Source: Pseudomonas sp. N3-W (lineage in GTDB: Bacteria > Pseudomonadota > Gammaproteobacteria > Pseudomonadales > Pseudomonadaceae). Taken from it: a stretch of 64,000 nucleotides of DNA. The position numbers and the translations under genes are program-made. The stretch is taken from contig NZ_CP103965.1 in assembly GCF_024970185.1 (NCBI RefSeq), positions 2,476,001 to 2,540,000 on the forward strand, given 5' to 3'. Below the pieces are notes generated by a model that did not search any database, had not been told where the DNA came from, and saw nothing but the letters and a program-made list of their open reading frames with translations. Positions 18,371 to 26,934 of the stretch are shown in pieces. Every line of letters starts with the position of its first letter. Positions within the stretch are counted from its first letter, which is position 1.

Positions 18371-18471
18371 GGTGTGACTCCTTTCGGGTTTGGCTGTGGG
18401 TTGTTGCTGTGTGTGGAGCAATCTTCGGCCAATTTATCCATAGCGTCCAAGACCCATATACAATGCGGAGC

Positions 18472-18486
18472 ATAAGTACAGCCTAT
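18472..18486. promoter_or_regulatory. Candidate LysR site in the cynS/LysR divergent promoter
   Basis: ATAAGTACAGCCTAT is an ATA-N9-TAT dyad of the T-N11-A type used by LysR regulators. It lies 14 bases before the regulator start, where autorepression would be expected. A second ATA...TAT pair lies near 18440-18459. These are judged by pattern only. Confidence 0.4.
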
Positions 18487-18499
18487 AGATGGTGATCCC

Positions 18500-19381
18500 A
18501 TGCTGCTCCGACATTTGCGCTACTTGCTGGCGGTCGCCGATCACGGCGGCTTCACCCGCGCCGCCGAGGCGTTGCACGTTTCCCAGCCGACCCTGTCACA
18601 GCAGATCCGGCAACTGGAAGAAACCCTGGGCGTGAACCTGTTCGACCGCACCTCGCGTACGGTCAAGCCCACGGACGCGGGCGAGGCTTATATCGAGTGC
18701 GCCCGACGGGTGCTGGTGGAGTTGGAGGCGGGCAAACGCGCCTTGCACGACGTGAAGGACTTGTCTCGCGGCAGCTTGCGCCTGGCCATGACGCCGACGT
18801 TCATGGCGTATCTGGTGGGGCCGTTGGTACGCGACTACACGGCGCGGTTCCCCGGTATTCACCTGGAGATTTTCGAGTTGTCGATGGACGACATCGAGGC
18901 CGGGCTGGCGGATGACTCACTGGATATCGCGATTGCCTTTACGCCGGTACGCAACCCGGAGATCGAATGCATTCCAGCGTTTGTCGAGACATTGGGGCTG
19001 ATGGTCGGACGCGATCATCCGCTATACCACAGCTCGCAAGTGCTGACGTCGGCAGAAGTGGCGCAGCTGGACTTCGCGTTGCTCAAGCCGGGGTTTATTA
19101 CCCGGTCTTCTATTGATGAGTACTTTCGACAGCAAGGCATCACGCCCAAGGTCGCGATCGAGGTGAACTCGGTGAGCACCTTGCTGGAGGTGATTCGCCA
19201 TGCGCCGATGGCGACGATCCTGCCCGAAGCGATTGCTACTGAAGATCGGGCACTGCGCAAGGTAGTCGTGCAGGGCGAGATCCCCCAGCGCGGTGCGGCG
19301 TTGTTGCGCAGGAAAAACAATTATCACAGTGCGGCGGCGCTGGCGTTTGTGGGGTTGGTGATGAGCGCTAAGCTGCCCTGA
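18500..19381 (+). CDS. cynR: LysR family regulator of cyanate genes (CynR-like)
   Basis: A 293-residue LysR protein. The helix-turn-helix GFTRAAEALHVSQPTLSQQI occupies about residues 16-35, followed by the linker helix and an effector domain (SLRLAMTPTFMAYLVGPLV...). It begins MLLRHLRYLLAVADHGGF, as CynR does, and is divergent from cynS with about 130 bases between the starts, the arrangement seen in E. coli cyn. It probably activates cynS-DUF2790-cynT in response to cyanate. The shared promoter contains ATA-N9-TAT dyads. Confidence 0.85.
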   Translation: MLLRHLRYLLAVADHGGFTRAAEALHVSQPTLSQQIRQLEETLGVNLFDRTSRTVKPTDAGEAYIECARRVLVELEAGKRALHDVKDLSRGSLRLAMTPTFMAYLVGPLVRDYTARFPGIHLEIFELSMDDIEAGLADDSLDIAIAFTPVRNPEIECIPAFVETLGLMVGRDHPLYHSSQVLTSAEVAQLDFALLKPGFITRSSIDEYFRQQGITPKVAIEVNSVSTLLEVIRHAPMATILPEAIATEDRALRKVVVQGEIPQRGAALLRRKNNYHSAAALAFVGLVMSAKLP

Positions 19382-19405
19382 ACATCATTGAGCCCTGCAA
19401 GCGAA

Positions 19406-19503
19406 TTTTGTGGCGAGCGAGCTTGCTCGCGCTTGAGTGCGCAGCACTCACAAAAGGGCGCCGCTACGCAGCCCAGCGGGAGCAAGCTCCCTCGCCACAA
19501 AAG
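19406..19503. repeat. REP doublet, TGTGGCGAG subtype
   Basis: Facing cores TTGTGGCGAGCGAGCTTGCT and AGCAAGCTCCCTCGCCACAA form a doublet of a different subtype from the TGTGGGAGC elements. The element at 26829-26922 is of the same subtype. Confidence 0.75.
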
Positions 19504-19540
19504 TCCTGTCCTGCAGGGATAAAGGGTGAATGGCGGGCAT

Positions 19541-19580
19541 AAAAAAGGGCCTGCTCCCTGATAGGAGCAGGCCCTTTTTT
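19541..19580. terminator. Bidirectional rho-independent terminator
   Basis: Perfect 17-base arms (AAAAAAGGGCCTGCTCC and its complement) with a 6-base loop, giving a GC stem flanked by A and T runs on both strands. It lies between the convergent cynR and the 109-residue gene and serves both. Confidence 0.92.
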
Positions 19581-19604
19581 GTGGATGTTTGTTAAACCAG
19601 CAAC

Positions 19605-19934
19605 TCAGTAGAACCGATCAATCACCCGAACTTCATTCTGGTTCTGCAACGACGCCCACGCCTGTTTCAGCGTTTGCAGCACATTGGCGATGAAGTCCTT
19701 GTCGGCGGCGGCTTTCTTGCCGACATAACCCTGGCCGCGACGGTACATCTTCAGGCGGGCCAGCAGGTTCTGGTTGTTCTGGTCGAACTCGTCTTCGTGG
19801 GCATTGGGCGACAGGCAGTCGATATGCACCTGGCCCGATTTGCTGATCCACAGAATATGGCTGTCGAGGCTGTCTTTCTGTGCCGCGAACAGTTGAGCCA
19901 GTTCGTCGATAGTCGGTTGATTGTTCAGATTCAT
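19605..19934 (-). CDS. Conserved hypothetical protein
   Basis: A 109-residue soluble protein beginning MNLNNQPTIDELAQLF, with no signal peptide or membrane segment. The middle contains ILWISKSGQVHIDCLSP and LARLKMYRRGQGYVGKKAA, and the C-terminus is helical. I do not recognise a named family. The ATG at 19934 has AAGGGG about six bases upstream, and the gene ends at a strong terminator, so it is likely a real monocistronic gene. Confidence 0.75.
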   Translation of the reverse strand: MNLNNQPTIDELAQLFAAQKDSLDSHILWISKSGQVHIDCLSPNAHEDEFDQNNQNLLARLKMYRRGQGYVGKKAAADKDFIANVLQTLKQAWASLQNQNEVRVIDRFY

Positions 19935-20094
19935 GGTAAGCCCCTTGACCATTTGGTGATCTTTCAAAGTTGATTCGCTAATACAGGTAGCCCATCGGTT
20001 AGTTGATCCCTGGCACCGAAACCAGGACGTCAGCGGTCAGCCGTCAATTGGACGGGGTCTCGCGTCTGCTGCATGTAGTCGTGTTGAATAACTG

Positions 20095-20398
20095 CTACGC
20101 AATAGCGTCACAACGAAGAGAAGCGGCGAAAACCTGGAGGCCACTGCCGACGTTTTCAGGGTCGGCCACAAGCATCATGAGATCGTTTCGCCAGCGCTTC
20201 TCGTCTTTGTACTGGACGTTCGGGCCAGGTCAGCTTCTTCAATCTGCCTTGTGGGCAGCGTGTATCCGGGAAAAACAGCTCGGCGGTCAGACGAGCTTGC
20301 TCAAACATGTTGCCGGTACTCCCGATCGGGGAGACGTCTGCATCATGCAAGGGCAAATCGGCGGCGTCAACGATTATGTAGTGATTATTTTTAGTCAC
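20095..20398 (-). pseudogene. Possible frameshifted gene remnant
   Basis: On the minus strand a frame from about 20398 encodes HYIIVDAADLPLHDADV, then MFEQARLTAELFFPDTR, and stops at 20156. A second frame entered near 20215 continues YKDEKRWRNDLMMLVADP and stops at 20095. Together they read like one small soluble protein broken by a frameshift, and the 5' end has no good ribosome-binding site. I recognise no family. The dyad TATGTAGTGA/TCACTACATA at 20375-20404 falls on its first codons. The remaining part of the 19935-20428 gap shows nothing else. Confidence 0.3.
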
Positions 20399-20428
20399 TA
20401 CATATTGTCGGACAAAGTGGTTTTGGTA

Positions 20429-20959
20429 TTAGGAACGGGAGGGAAATCCCGTAGGCGCTGGCGCAGGCTGCGCTCTTTCAAAGCGGTAGAACGTGCACGG
20501 ATAGCCGTCCACGTCCAGCTGGTACGTGGTGAACAGCCCTTCGGTCAACACCGGGACAACACGGGCCCAGAACAGGCGTGCAGGCTGATTCGCATCGATA
20601 TGGAAAATTTGCCATTGGCCGGGGATTCGGCTCAAGAGGGTGGACACGACAAACTTTGCGACGCCTTGGCCACGAAAGCGCCGACTGACAAAAAAGTAGC
20701 CGATGTTGTGTTCGGCGCCCGGGATATGGGTTTCATCATCCACGGTCACGAAGCCAGCCAGCTCGCCATCCACCTTGATCAGAAACGGGCGGGTGGCGGG
20801 CTGGCGCCAATAGTCCAGTTTGGGCTGGATGTTGAAAAAGCCATGCTCGCCCAGCTTCAGCGGCAGCCATTCGCTGAAGTCGTACAGGTAGAACTGCATC
20901 AGGTTTTCAATGCACTCCAGCTCGTCGCGTTGCGCGGCGTGCAGCTCGATTGAAGGCAT
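20429..20959 (-). CDS. GNAT family N-acetyltransferase
   Basis: A 176-residue acetyltransferase with the GNAT elements FLIKVDGELAGFVTVDDE, the acetyl-CoA loop YFFVSRRFRGQGVAKFVV (about residues 89-106), and an aromatic C-terminal strand region (YPCTFYRFER). AGGAG precedes the ATG. The substrate is unknown. It is followed on the same strand by the possible remnant at 20095-20398, and a GST gene begins upstream in the same direction with a 46-base gap, so the two may be cotranscribed. Confidence 0.85.
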   Translation of the reverse strand: MPSIELHAAQRDELECIENLMQFYLYDFSEWLPLKLGEHGFFNIQPKLDYWRQPATRPFLIKVDGELAGFVTVDDETHIPGAEHNIGYFFVSRRFRGQGVAKFVVSTLLSRIPGQWQIFHIDANQPARLFWARVVPVLTEGLFTTYQLDVDGYPCTFYRFERAQPAPAPTGFPSRS

Positions 20960-21005
20960 GGCGAACTCCTGATGTTTCGGGCCGTCCCTGACCCGATGTA
21001 TTGAC

Positions 21006-21635
21006 TCAGTGCGGGGCGAAGTCGTATTTGCCGCCTTTTTTCAGGGCCGCGATGTAAGCGGGGCGTGCCTGAAACCGCTGGACCCAGGCGCCGATATGCG
21101 GATAGTCCACCAGCTTGCCCTGGGCCCTGGCAATCTCGCCGATAAAACTCATCTGGATATCCGCGCCACTGAGTTCATCGCCCAACAAGTAATCGGACTG
21201 ACTCAGCGCGGTGTCGATGTAGCCCAGGCAGTTGGCCACTTCCGAGTTGATGCGTGGGTGCAGCGGCGCACCGGCTTCTCCCAGGCGACCGACATACAGG
21301 TTCAGCATCAACGGCAGCATCGCCGAGCCTTCGGCGAAGTGCAGCCATTGCACGTATTGATCGTAGGCTTCGGTGGCCGGATCCGGTTGCAGGCGGCCCT
21401 GGCCATAACGGCGGATCAGATAGTCGATGATGGCGCCCGACTCGATCAGTTTTTGCGAGCCGTCTTCGATAACCGGAGATTTACCCAAGGCGTTGATCGC
21501 CTTGAGTTCAGGCGGAGCCAGGTTGGTTTTCGGGTCGCGCTGATAGAGCTTCAGTTCGTAGGGGATGGCCAGCTCCTCCAGCAACCACAGGATGCGCTGG
21601 GAGCGGGAGTTGTTCAGGTGGTGGACGATGATCAT
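21006..21635 (-). CDS. Glutathione S-transferase family protein
   Basis: A 209-residue cytosolic protein with an N-terminal thioredoxin-like domain (MIIVHHLNNSRSQRILWLLEELAIPYEL) and cis-Pro/GSH-binding motif LGKSPVIEDGSQKLIESGAI, then an all-helical C-terminal domain. HHLNNSRSQR puts Asn-Ser in the catalytic position, as in yeast-type Gtt/beta-like GSTs. It probably conjugates or reduces small electrophiles. The genomic context (acetyltransferase, topB) gives no substrate clue. Confidence 0.87.
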   Translation of the reverse strand: MIIVHHLNNSRSQRILWLLEELAIPYELKLYQRDPKTNLAPPELKAINALGKSPVIEDGSQKLIESGAIIDYLIRRYGQGRLQPDPATEAYDQYVQWLHFAEGSAMLPLMLNLYVGRLGEAGAPLHPRINSEVANCLGYIDTALSQSDYLLGDELSGADIQMSFIGEIARAQGKLVDYPHIGAWVQRFQARPAYIAALKKGGKYDFAPH

Positions 21636-21708
21636 GATCGATGCCTTTTTCAGAAGGTGGGCGGTCGCTTGAGCAACACTAGACTATCGCTGACCGCTCG
21701 AAGTGCCA

Positions 21709-23658
21709 TCATGTTTTGGCCGCCGTTTTGGCGCCACGTCTGGGAGCCGTCGATGGCTTGCGTTGGCTGCTCTTGCGTTTGTTCTTCCACGGCGCGGCGC
21801 CTTTACCTGCGGGGCTGGCCGGGCCGCTGATGGTCAGGTTGAGGCCGGAGCAGCGAGCGACTTGCTTGCTCATCCAGGCGGCCTGTTTGGTGACAAATTC
21901 TTCCAGGCTCATTTCACCACTTTGCACCATGTCCAGCGCCTGTTCCCAGATCGCCGTGGTGCCCGGATCGGCGATGGCCCGAGGCACCGCGTCGATCAGG
22001 CTGAACGCCGCTGGCGTCGCCGCCAGGGCCTTGCCGTTTTTCACCAGATAACCCCGATCGAGCAAGCCCTGGATGATCGAGGCGCGGGTCGCTTCGGTGC
22101 CGATGCCGGTGGTGTCCTTGAGTTTCTGCTTGAGCAGCGGATCTTCCACCAGTTTGGCGACATTCTTCATCGCCTTGATCAGATCGCCCTCGGTGAATGG
22201 CTTGGGCGGTTGGGTCCAGAGGTCCTTGAGCCGCACGTCGTCGACTGCGCAGTCTCGTCCTTCGGCCAGCGCCGGCAAGGTTTGCGGCGCCGGGGCCTCG
22301 CGACCCTTGGCGGGGGCGAGGGCTTCGGGCAGGGCGCGTTTCCAGCCGGGTTCGACAATCTGCTTGCCCACCGCGCGCAAGGCTTCGCCGGCACAGTCGA
22401 AATCAGCCTGGGTGCGGTCGTATTCGTGGTTGGGCAGGAACTGCGCCAGATAACGGGCGCGAATCAGGGTGTAGACCGCGCGCTGCTTGCCCGCAAGGCG
22501 CTCAAGGTTTTTCGCCGCCGCCGTCGGGATGATGCCGTGGTGCGCGCTGACCTTGGCGTCGTTCCATGCCCGGGACTTGCGTTGGGGCTGCAGATAATCG
22601 TGCAGGGCGATCAGGCCCGGATCGGCCTGACGCAGCGCCGCGAGAATGCTTGGGGCTTCGCTGTGCTGGCTGACAGGCAGGTAGCCGCAGTCGCTGCGCG
22701 GGTAGGTGATGACTTTGTGGGTCTCGTAGAGCGCCTGGGCGATGTCGAGGGTTTCCTGGGCGCCGAGGCCGAGTTTCTTCGAGCAGACTTCCTGCAAGGT
22801 GCCCAGGTCGAACGGCAGCGGGGCGATTTCGCGCATGCGCTCGGTGCGCAGCTTGATCACCCGAGCGCTGGACGCAGCCCCCATCGCGTCAGCCGCTTGT
22901 TGTGCCAGCGCCTGATTCAGGCAGCGGTCCTGATCGTCGCAGGCGTCGGCCGTCGCACGCCACTGGGCCATGAACGCGGTGCCATCGTGGAGCAGTTGCA
23001 CATCGATGGCCCAATAAGCCACCGGCACGAAGTCGGCGATGCTGCGATCGCGGTCCACCACCAGCCGCAAGGTCGGCGTTTGCACCCGTCCCACCGGCAG
23101 CACGCCTTGATAACCGGATTGACGCCCCAATAGCGTGAACAAACGGCTCATGTTCATGCCGATCAACCAGTCGGCCCGGGAACGGCCCAGCGCCGAATGA
23201 TAAAGGCTGAAGGTTTCGGCCCCCGGCTTGAGGGCCGCCAGCGCCTTGCGAATGGAGGCATCGTCCAGTGCCGACAGCCACAGCCGGCGAATCGGCCCGC
23301 GATAGCGGCAATGCTCCACCAGCTCCCGGGCAATCATCTCGCCTTCACGGTCTGCGTCGGTGGCGATGATCAGTTCGCTGGCTTCGCCCAGCAGGCGTTT
23401 GACTGCCTTGTACTGGCTGGCCGTACGCGGTTTGACGGTCATTTTCCATTTGTCGGGAATGATTGGCAGGTCTGCCAGTACCCAGCGCTTGTAGCGCGCG
23501 TCATAGGCGTCAGGCGGCGCGGTTTCCAGCAGATGGCCGATGCACCAGGTCACCGTGACGTTCGTTCCCAGCCAGCAGCCGTCGCCCCGACGCTTGGCGC
23601 CAAGGACGGCCGCAATATCTTTGGCCTGGGAAGGTTTTTCACAGAGGTACAGCTGCAT
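21709..23658 (-). CDS. topB: DNA topoisomerase III
   Basis: A 649-residue type IA topoisomerase. The Toprim domain shows MQLYLCEKPSQAKDIA and DADREGEMIA (acidic metal site near residues 101-107), and the catalytic tyrosine is Tyr319 in VITYPRSDCGYL. The tail after residue 610 is short, basic and lysine/serine-rich, with no zinc fingers, as is usual for TopB. It decatenates replication intermediates and works with RecQ helicases. The ATG at 23658 starts the canonical N-terminus; another in-frame ATG at 23667 is possible. A LexA-type box lies about 75 bases upstream. Confidence 0.95.
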   Translation of the reverse strand: MQLYLCEKPSQAKDIAAVLGAKRRGDGCWLGTNVTVTWCIGHLLETAPPDAYDARYKRWVLADLPIIPDKWKMTVKPRTASQYKAVKRLLGEASELIIATDADREGEMIARELVEHCRYRGPIRRLWLSALDDASIRKALAALKPGAETFSLYHSALGRSRADWLIGMNMSRLFTLLGRQSGYQGVLPVGRVQTPTLRLVVDRDRSIADFVPVAYWAIDVQLLHDGTAFMAQWRATADACDDQDRCLNQALAQQAADAMGAASSARVIKLRTERMREIAPLPFDLGTLQEVCSKKLGLGAQETLDIAQALYETHKVITYPRSDCGYLPVSQHSEAPSILAALRQADPGLIALHDYLQPQRKSRAWNDAKVSAHHGIIPTAAAKNLERLAGKQRAVYTLIRARYLAQFLPNHEYDRTQADFDCAGEALRAVGKQIVEPGWKRALPEALAPAKGREAPAPQTLPALAEGRDCAVDDVRLKDLWTQPPKPFTEGDLIKAMKNVAKLVEDPLLKQKLKDTTGIGTEATRASIIQGLLDRGYLVKNGKALAATPAAFSLIDAVPRAIADPGTTAIWEQALDMVQSGEMSLEEFVTKQAAWMSKQVARCSGLNLTISGPASPAGKGAAPWKNKRKSSQRKPSTAPRRGAKTAAKT

Positions 23659-23724
23659 GAGCACCATCGTTCAAGTTGGTTTGAAGAAGGTGAACAGCAT
23701 GCGCAGGGATTGCGACGGGAGCAA

Positions 23725-23754
23725 CCTTTATCTGTATGGATATACAGATAAAGG
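23725..23754. promoter_or_regulatory. LexA-like SOS box within a 13-base perfect inverted repeat
   Basis: CTGTATGGATATACAG (23732-23747) matches the CTGT-N8-ACAG pattern of gamma-proteobacterial LexA boxes with an AT-rich core. It is embedded in a longer perfect dyad with arms CCTTTATCTGTAT and ATACAGATAAAGG and a 4-base spacer. It lies 74 bases before topB on one side and about 20 bases before the damaged LysR gene on the other. Confidence 0.6.
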
Positions 23755-23764
23755 ATTGCCGGTG

Positions 23765-24641
23765 ATGACGTCGACTCAGGTCGATGCTTCTGAACCGGCG
23801 ACGGCTTTCCAGCCGGCCAGCGCTGCCTTGGCGATGCCCGCTCCGAGTCCGCTGGCGCCGGCCACGGCTGGAGGCCAGATTCGGTGTGCGGCTGTTTCAC
23901 CGCAGTACCCGCAGCATTACGTTGACGGCGCAAGGCACCCAATGTGTCGAGCGCTGTCGACGGGTACTGACGGAACTGGAGGTGGCTGGCGAAGAACTGT
24001 CGCAAAATGTGTCTCTGCCACAAGGGCCGTTGCGCATCGGTTTGCCGATGATTGCCAGGCTCTTTGTGGCGATCTTTGGCGAGTTTCAGTCGCGCTATCA
24101 GGACATCCAGCTGGACCTTGAATTTACCGACCGCCTGACCGATGTCATCACCGAGGGTTTTGATGCGGTCATTCGCAGTGGCGCGCCCAAGGACTCGGGG
24201 CTGTCGGCGCGGTCGCTGGGCACTTACCGGATGCTCACGGTTGCCTCGCCCGCGTATCTGGCGCGCCGTGGCGTCCCGCAATGCCCCGAAAATTTGCACC
24301 AGCAGGCGTGCATTCATTTCCGCTTCCCACAGTCCGGCAAGTTGCAGACGTGGTTGTTCAAACGCGACGATCAGCCCATGGGACTGGAATTGCCGCGGGC
24401 GATGATCTGCAACTCGGTGGAAGGGCGCATGGACCTTGCGGTGCAAGGCCTGGGGATCACTTACGCTGCCGATTTCGTCGTTCGTGAGGCGCTGGCCGAT
24501 GGCCGTCTGGTGGAAGTGCTGGAGGCGTTCACCTGGGAGCGGGGGCAGTTCAATCTGCTCTGGCCTTCAGGTCGGCAGGTGCCGCCGAAACGGCGGGTGT
24601 TTATCGAGTTCTTTGTGACGCATATGCCGTTGACGCGATGA
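23765..24641 (+). pseudogene. LysR family regulator with disrupted DNA-binding domain
   Basis: From about 23870 onward the reading frame gives a normal LysR protein: RLEARFGVRLFHRSTRSITLT, then a complete effector domain (LPQGPLRIGLPMIARLF to the C-terminus at HMPLTR). The part that should be the helix-turn-helix is wrong. In that frame it reads as arginine/proline-rich sequence from an ATG at 23784, while the other frame from an ATG at 23765 reads DASEPATAFQPASAALAM, which resembles the start of an HTH but lacks the recognition helix (expected S-A-V-S). A frameshift plus sequence decay is the simplest reading. The effector domain alone could still be made. A LexA-like box lies immediately upstream. 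Confidence 0.6.
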
Positions 24642-24716
24642 CCTGCACGGGGGATCGCAGTCAGGTCTATCGAGAAAATCAATAGCACCACGTTTCCAGT
24701 TATGTCAGGTTCACCA

Positions 24717-24733
24717 CGCCTTTTAAAAAGGCG
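24717..24733. promoter_or_regulatory. Palindrome upstream of the protease gene
   Basis: CGCCTTTTAAAAAGGCG is a perfect 8-base dyad around one central base, 75-91 bases before the protease start. It could be an operator, or the weak terminator of the preceding LysR gene. Confidence 0.35.
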
Positions 24734-24793
24734 AGTGACAGGACGATCTCGCCAAGGGATCGCCGCGGTCTGTCGTAAACCGACTACTTTGGA

Positions 24794-24803
24794 ACAAGGA
24801 CGT
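24794..24803 (+). promoter_or_regulatory. RsmA/CsrA binding motif overlapping the protease ribosome-binding site
   Basis: ACAAGGACGT matches the (A/U)CANGGANG(U/A) consensus exactly and contains the AAGGA Shine-Dalgarno of the protease gene, so RsmA/RsmE binding would block translation. Gac/Rsm control of aprA is established in Pseudomonas protegens. Confidence 0.75.
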
Positions 24804-24807
24804 GAGC

Positions 24808-26217
24808 ATGTCTCAAGCACTCTCCCAGACCAGTGACGCCTACACGAAAGTCGACACCTTCAGCCATTTGTACGACCGTGGCGGCAGCGCGCTGGTGAAT
24901 GGCAAGCCATCGTTTACCGCCGATCAGGCGGCGGACCAGATCCTGCGCAAAGGCATGTCATGGCATGACAAGAATGGCGACAGCAAGATCGATCTCACTT
25001 ACACCTTCCTGACCTCGAAACCGTCGAACTACGACGCCAAGCTCGGCACCTTCAGCGAGTTCAGCGCCCAGCAGAAAGCCCAGGCGGTGCTGGCGATGCA
25101 GTCGTGGTCGGACGTGGCCAAGGTCACCTTCAGCGAAGGCAGCGGCGGCGACGGTCACATGACCTTCGGCAACTACAGCAACAACACCGGCGGTGCGGCG
25201 TTCGCCTATCTGCCACAAGGCAGCCAGTATGATGGCCAGTCCTGGTACATGATCAACGACCAATACCAGGTCAACAAAACCCCGGACATCAACAACTACG
25301 GTCGCCAGACCCTGACCCACGAAATCGGTCACACCCTGGGCCTGTCCCATCCGGGCGTGTACAACGCCGGCAACGGCAACCCGACCTACAACGACGTTAC
25401 TTACGCCCAGGACACTCGTGGCTACAGCCTCATGAGCTACTGGAGCGAGAGCAATACCCAGCAGAACTTCAGCAAGGACGGCAGCGGCGCCTATGCCTCG
25501 GCACCGTTGCTGGATGACATCGCCGCCGTGCAGAAACTCTACGGTGCCAACCTTGAAACCCGTGCCAGCGACACAGTGTACGGCTTCAACTCCAACGCCG
25601 AACGCGACTTCTACAGCGCCACCTCCGCCGCGTCGAAAGTGGTGTTTTCGGTGTGGGACGGCGGCGGTAACGACACCCTGGATTTCTCCGGCTTCAACCA
25701 GAACCAGAAGATCAACCTCAACGAAGGTTCGTTCTCCGATGTCGGTGGCCTGGTCGGCAACGTGTCCATCGCCCACGGTGTGACCCTGGAAAACGCCATT
25801 GGCGGTTCGGGCAATGATTTGCTGATTGGCAACGCAGTCGCCAATGACCTGCAAGGCGGTGCCGGCAACGACATCATCTACGGTGCCGGCGGCGGTGATT
25901 CATTGTGGGGCGGTGCCGGAGCGGACACCTTTGTCTACGGCGCAGCCAGCGATTCGACCATGACCGCACCTGACTGGATCATGGATTTCACCACCGGCCA
26001 GGACAAGATCGACCTGTCGGGTATCGCTGGTTTTGCCACGGGCGCGGCCACGCTGAACTTCGTCAGCGGTTTCACCGGCCATGCCGGCGACGCGATCCTG
26101 ACTTACTTTGCAGAAACCGATCAGACCAGCCTGATGGTCGACCTGACCGGTCACGGCGCGGTGGATTTTGCCGTCGGCATGGTGGGCCAGGCAGTGGCGA
26201 GCGATATCGTCGCATGA
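24808..26217 (+). CDS. aprA: Serralysin-family extracellular metalloprotease (AprA/AprX-like)
   Basis: A 469-residue zinc protease of the metzincin clan. The catalytic domain contains the zinc motif [12 protein letters not shown] (about residues 172-183) and the Met-turn SLMSYW. The C-terminal part has glycine/aspartate-rich calcium-binding repeats ([31 protein letters not shown]) and ends in DIVA, the type I secretion tail. The ATG at 24808 has AAGGA seven bases upstream. There is no signal peptide, as expected. The inhibitor and ABC exporter genes (aprI, aprDEF) usually beside it are absent here, so it must use a secretion system encoded elsewhere. Post-transcriptional Rsm control is likely from the leader. 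Confidence 0.93.
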   Translation: MSQALSQTSDAYTKVDTFSHLYDRGGSALVNGKPSFTADQAADQILRKGMSWHDKNGDSKIDLTYTFLTSKPSNYDAKLGTFSEFSAQQKAQAVLAMQSWSDVAKVTFSEGSGGDGHMTFGNYSNNTGGAAFAYLPQGSQYDGQSWYMINDQYQVNKTPDINNYGRQTLTHEIGHTLGLSHPGVYNAGNGNPTYNDVTYAQDTRGYSLMSYWSESNTQQNFSKDGSGAYASAPLLDDIAAVQKLYGANLETRASDTVYGFNSNAERDFYSATSAASKVVFSVWDGGGNDTLDFSGFNQNQKINLNEGSFSDVGGLVGNVSIAHGVTLENAIGGSGNDLLIGNAVANDLQGGAGNDIIYGAGGGDSLWGGAGADTFVYGAASDSTMTAPDWIMDFTTGQDKIDLSGIAGFATGAATLNFVSGFTGHAGDAILTYFAETDQTSLMVDLTGHGAVDFAVGMVGQAVASDIVA

Positions 26218-26457
26218 TGTGATTTGAGGTAAAGACCAAGAGATCGCGGCCAGCGACAGTTCCAGGCGGGTCGTATAACCGTAGGCGCTGCCGCCCGGCT
26301 GCGATCTTTTGTTTTTTAGAGGCGGGGCATCGCTTCCGTTCGGCTGCAAAGCCGACGCCCACACGAAACATGAGTTATACCTCAAAGTCTGCGGTCTCAG
26401 GTTTTGCGGCCGCTGTGCAGTGCATCGCGGGCAAGCCTTATGAGGAGAGCGCATTCC

Positions 26458-26823
26458 ATGAACATCCCCGAACCCGGCCACCCCATCACCATCGCCCAGG
26501 AACCCGACTGTCTGCTGGTGAAGTTCCACGGCATTCAGGTGGCGGCGTCCTCACGCGCGCTGGTGCTGCTGGAAGCCAATTACCCGCCGGTGTATTACGT
26601 GCCGCGCGAGGACATCGACGAGCAGTACTACGCCCGCACCGATCACACCAGTTATTGCCCCTACAAGGGCGATGCGAGCTACTTCAGCTTGCAGATTCCG
26701 GGGCACGAAGGGGCCAATGCGGTATGGAGTTATGAGGAACCCAAGACGTCAGTGGAGCAAATACGCGGGCATGTGGCGTTTTATCCGAATCAGGTGACCT
26801 TTGAGGTCATCAAGGACGTTTGA
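26458..26823 (+). CDS. DUF427 domain protein
   Basis: A 121-residue soluble protein with the DUF427 pattern: GIQVAASSRALVLLEANYPPVYYVPREDI, then DHTSYCPYKGDASYFSL and the C-terminal HVAFYPNQVTFEV. The family is a small beta-sandwich of unknown biochemical role. A strong AGGAGAG precedes the ATG at 26458. The 240-base gap after the protease contains a degenerate GTAGGCGCTGCCGCCCGGCT repeat near 26280 followed by a T-rich run, which probably acts as the protease terminator. Confidence 0.87.
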   Translation: MNIPEPGHPITIAQEPDCLLVKFHGIQVAASSRALVLLEANYPPVYYVPREDIDEQYYARTDHTSYCPYKGDASYFSLQIPGHEGANAVWSYEEPKTSVEQIRGHVAFYPNQVTFEVIKDV

Positions 26824-26828
26824 CTGAG

Positions 26829-26922
26829 CTGTGGCGAGGGAGCTTGCCCCGGCGAGGCTGCGAAGCGGCCCTGGAAACGGGATTGCTGCTCAATCCCGCG
26901 GGAGCAAGCTCCCTCGCCACAA
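26829..26922. repeat. REP doublet, TGTGGCGAG subtype
   Basis: Facing cores CTGTGGCGAGGGAGCTTGCC and GGAGCAAGCTCCCTCGCCAC, beginning six bases after the DUF427 stop and ending just before the transporter stop on the other strand. Same subtype as 19406-19503. Confidence 0.8.
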
Positions 26923-26934
26923 GTGGATATACCG

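Noticed and set aside
20375..20404. TATGTAGTGA/TCACTACATA dyad as an operator
   Set aside because: It falls on the first codons of the possible gene remnant and may be coincidence of the coding sequence, so it was not listed as a regulatory site.
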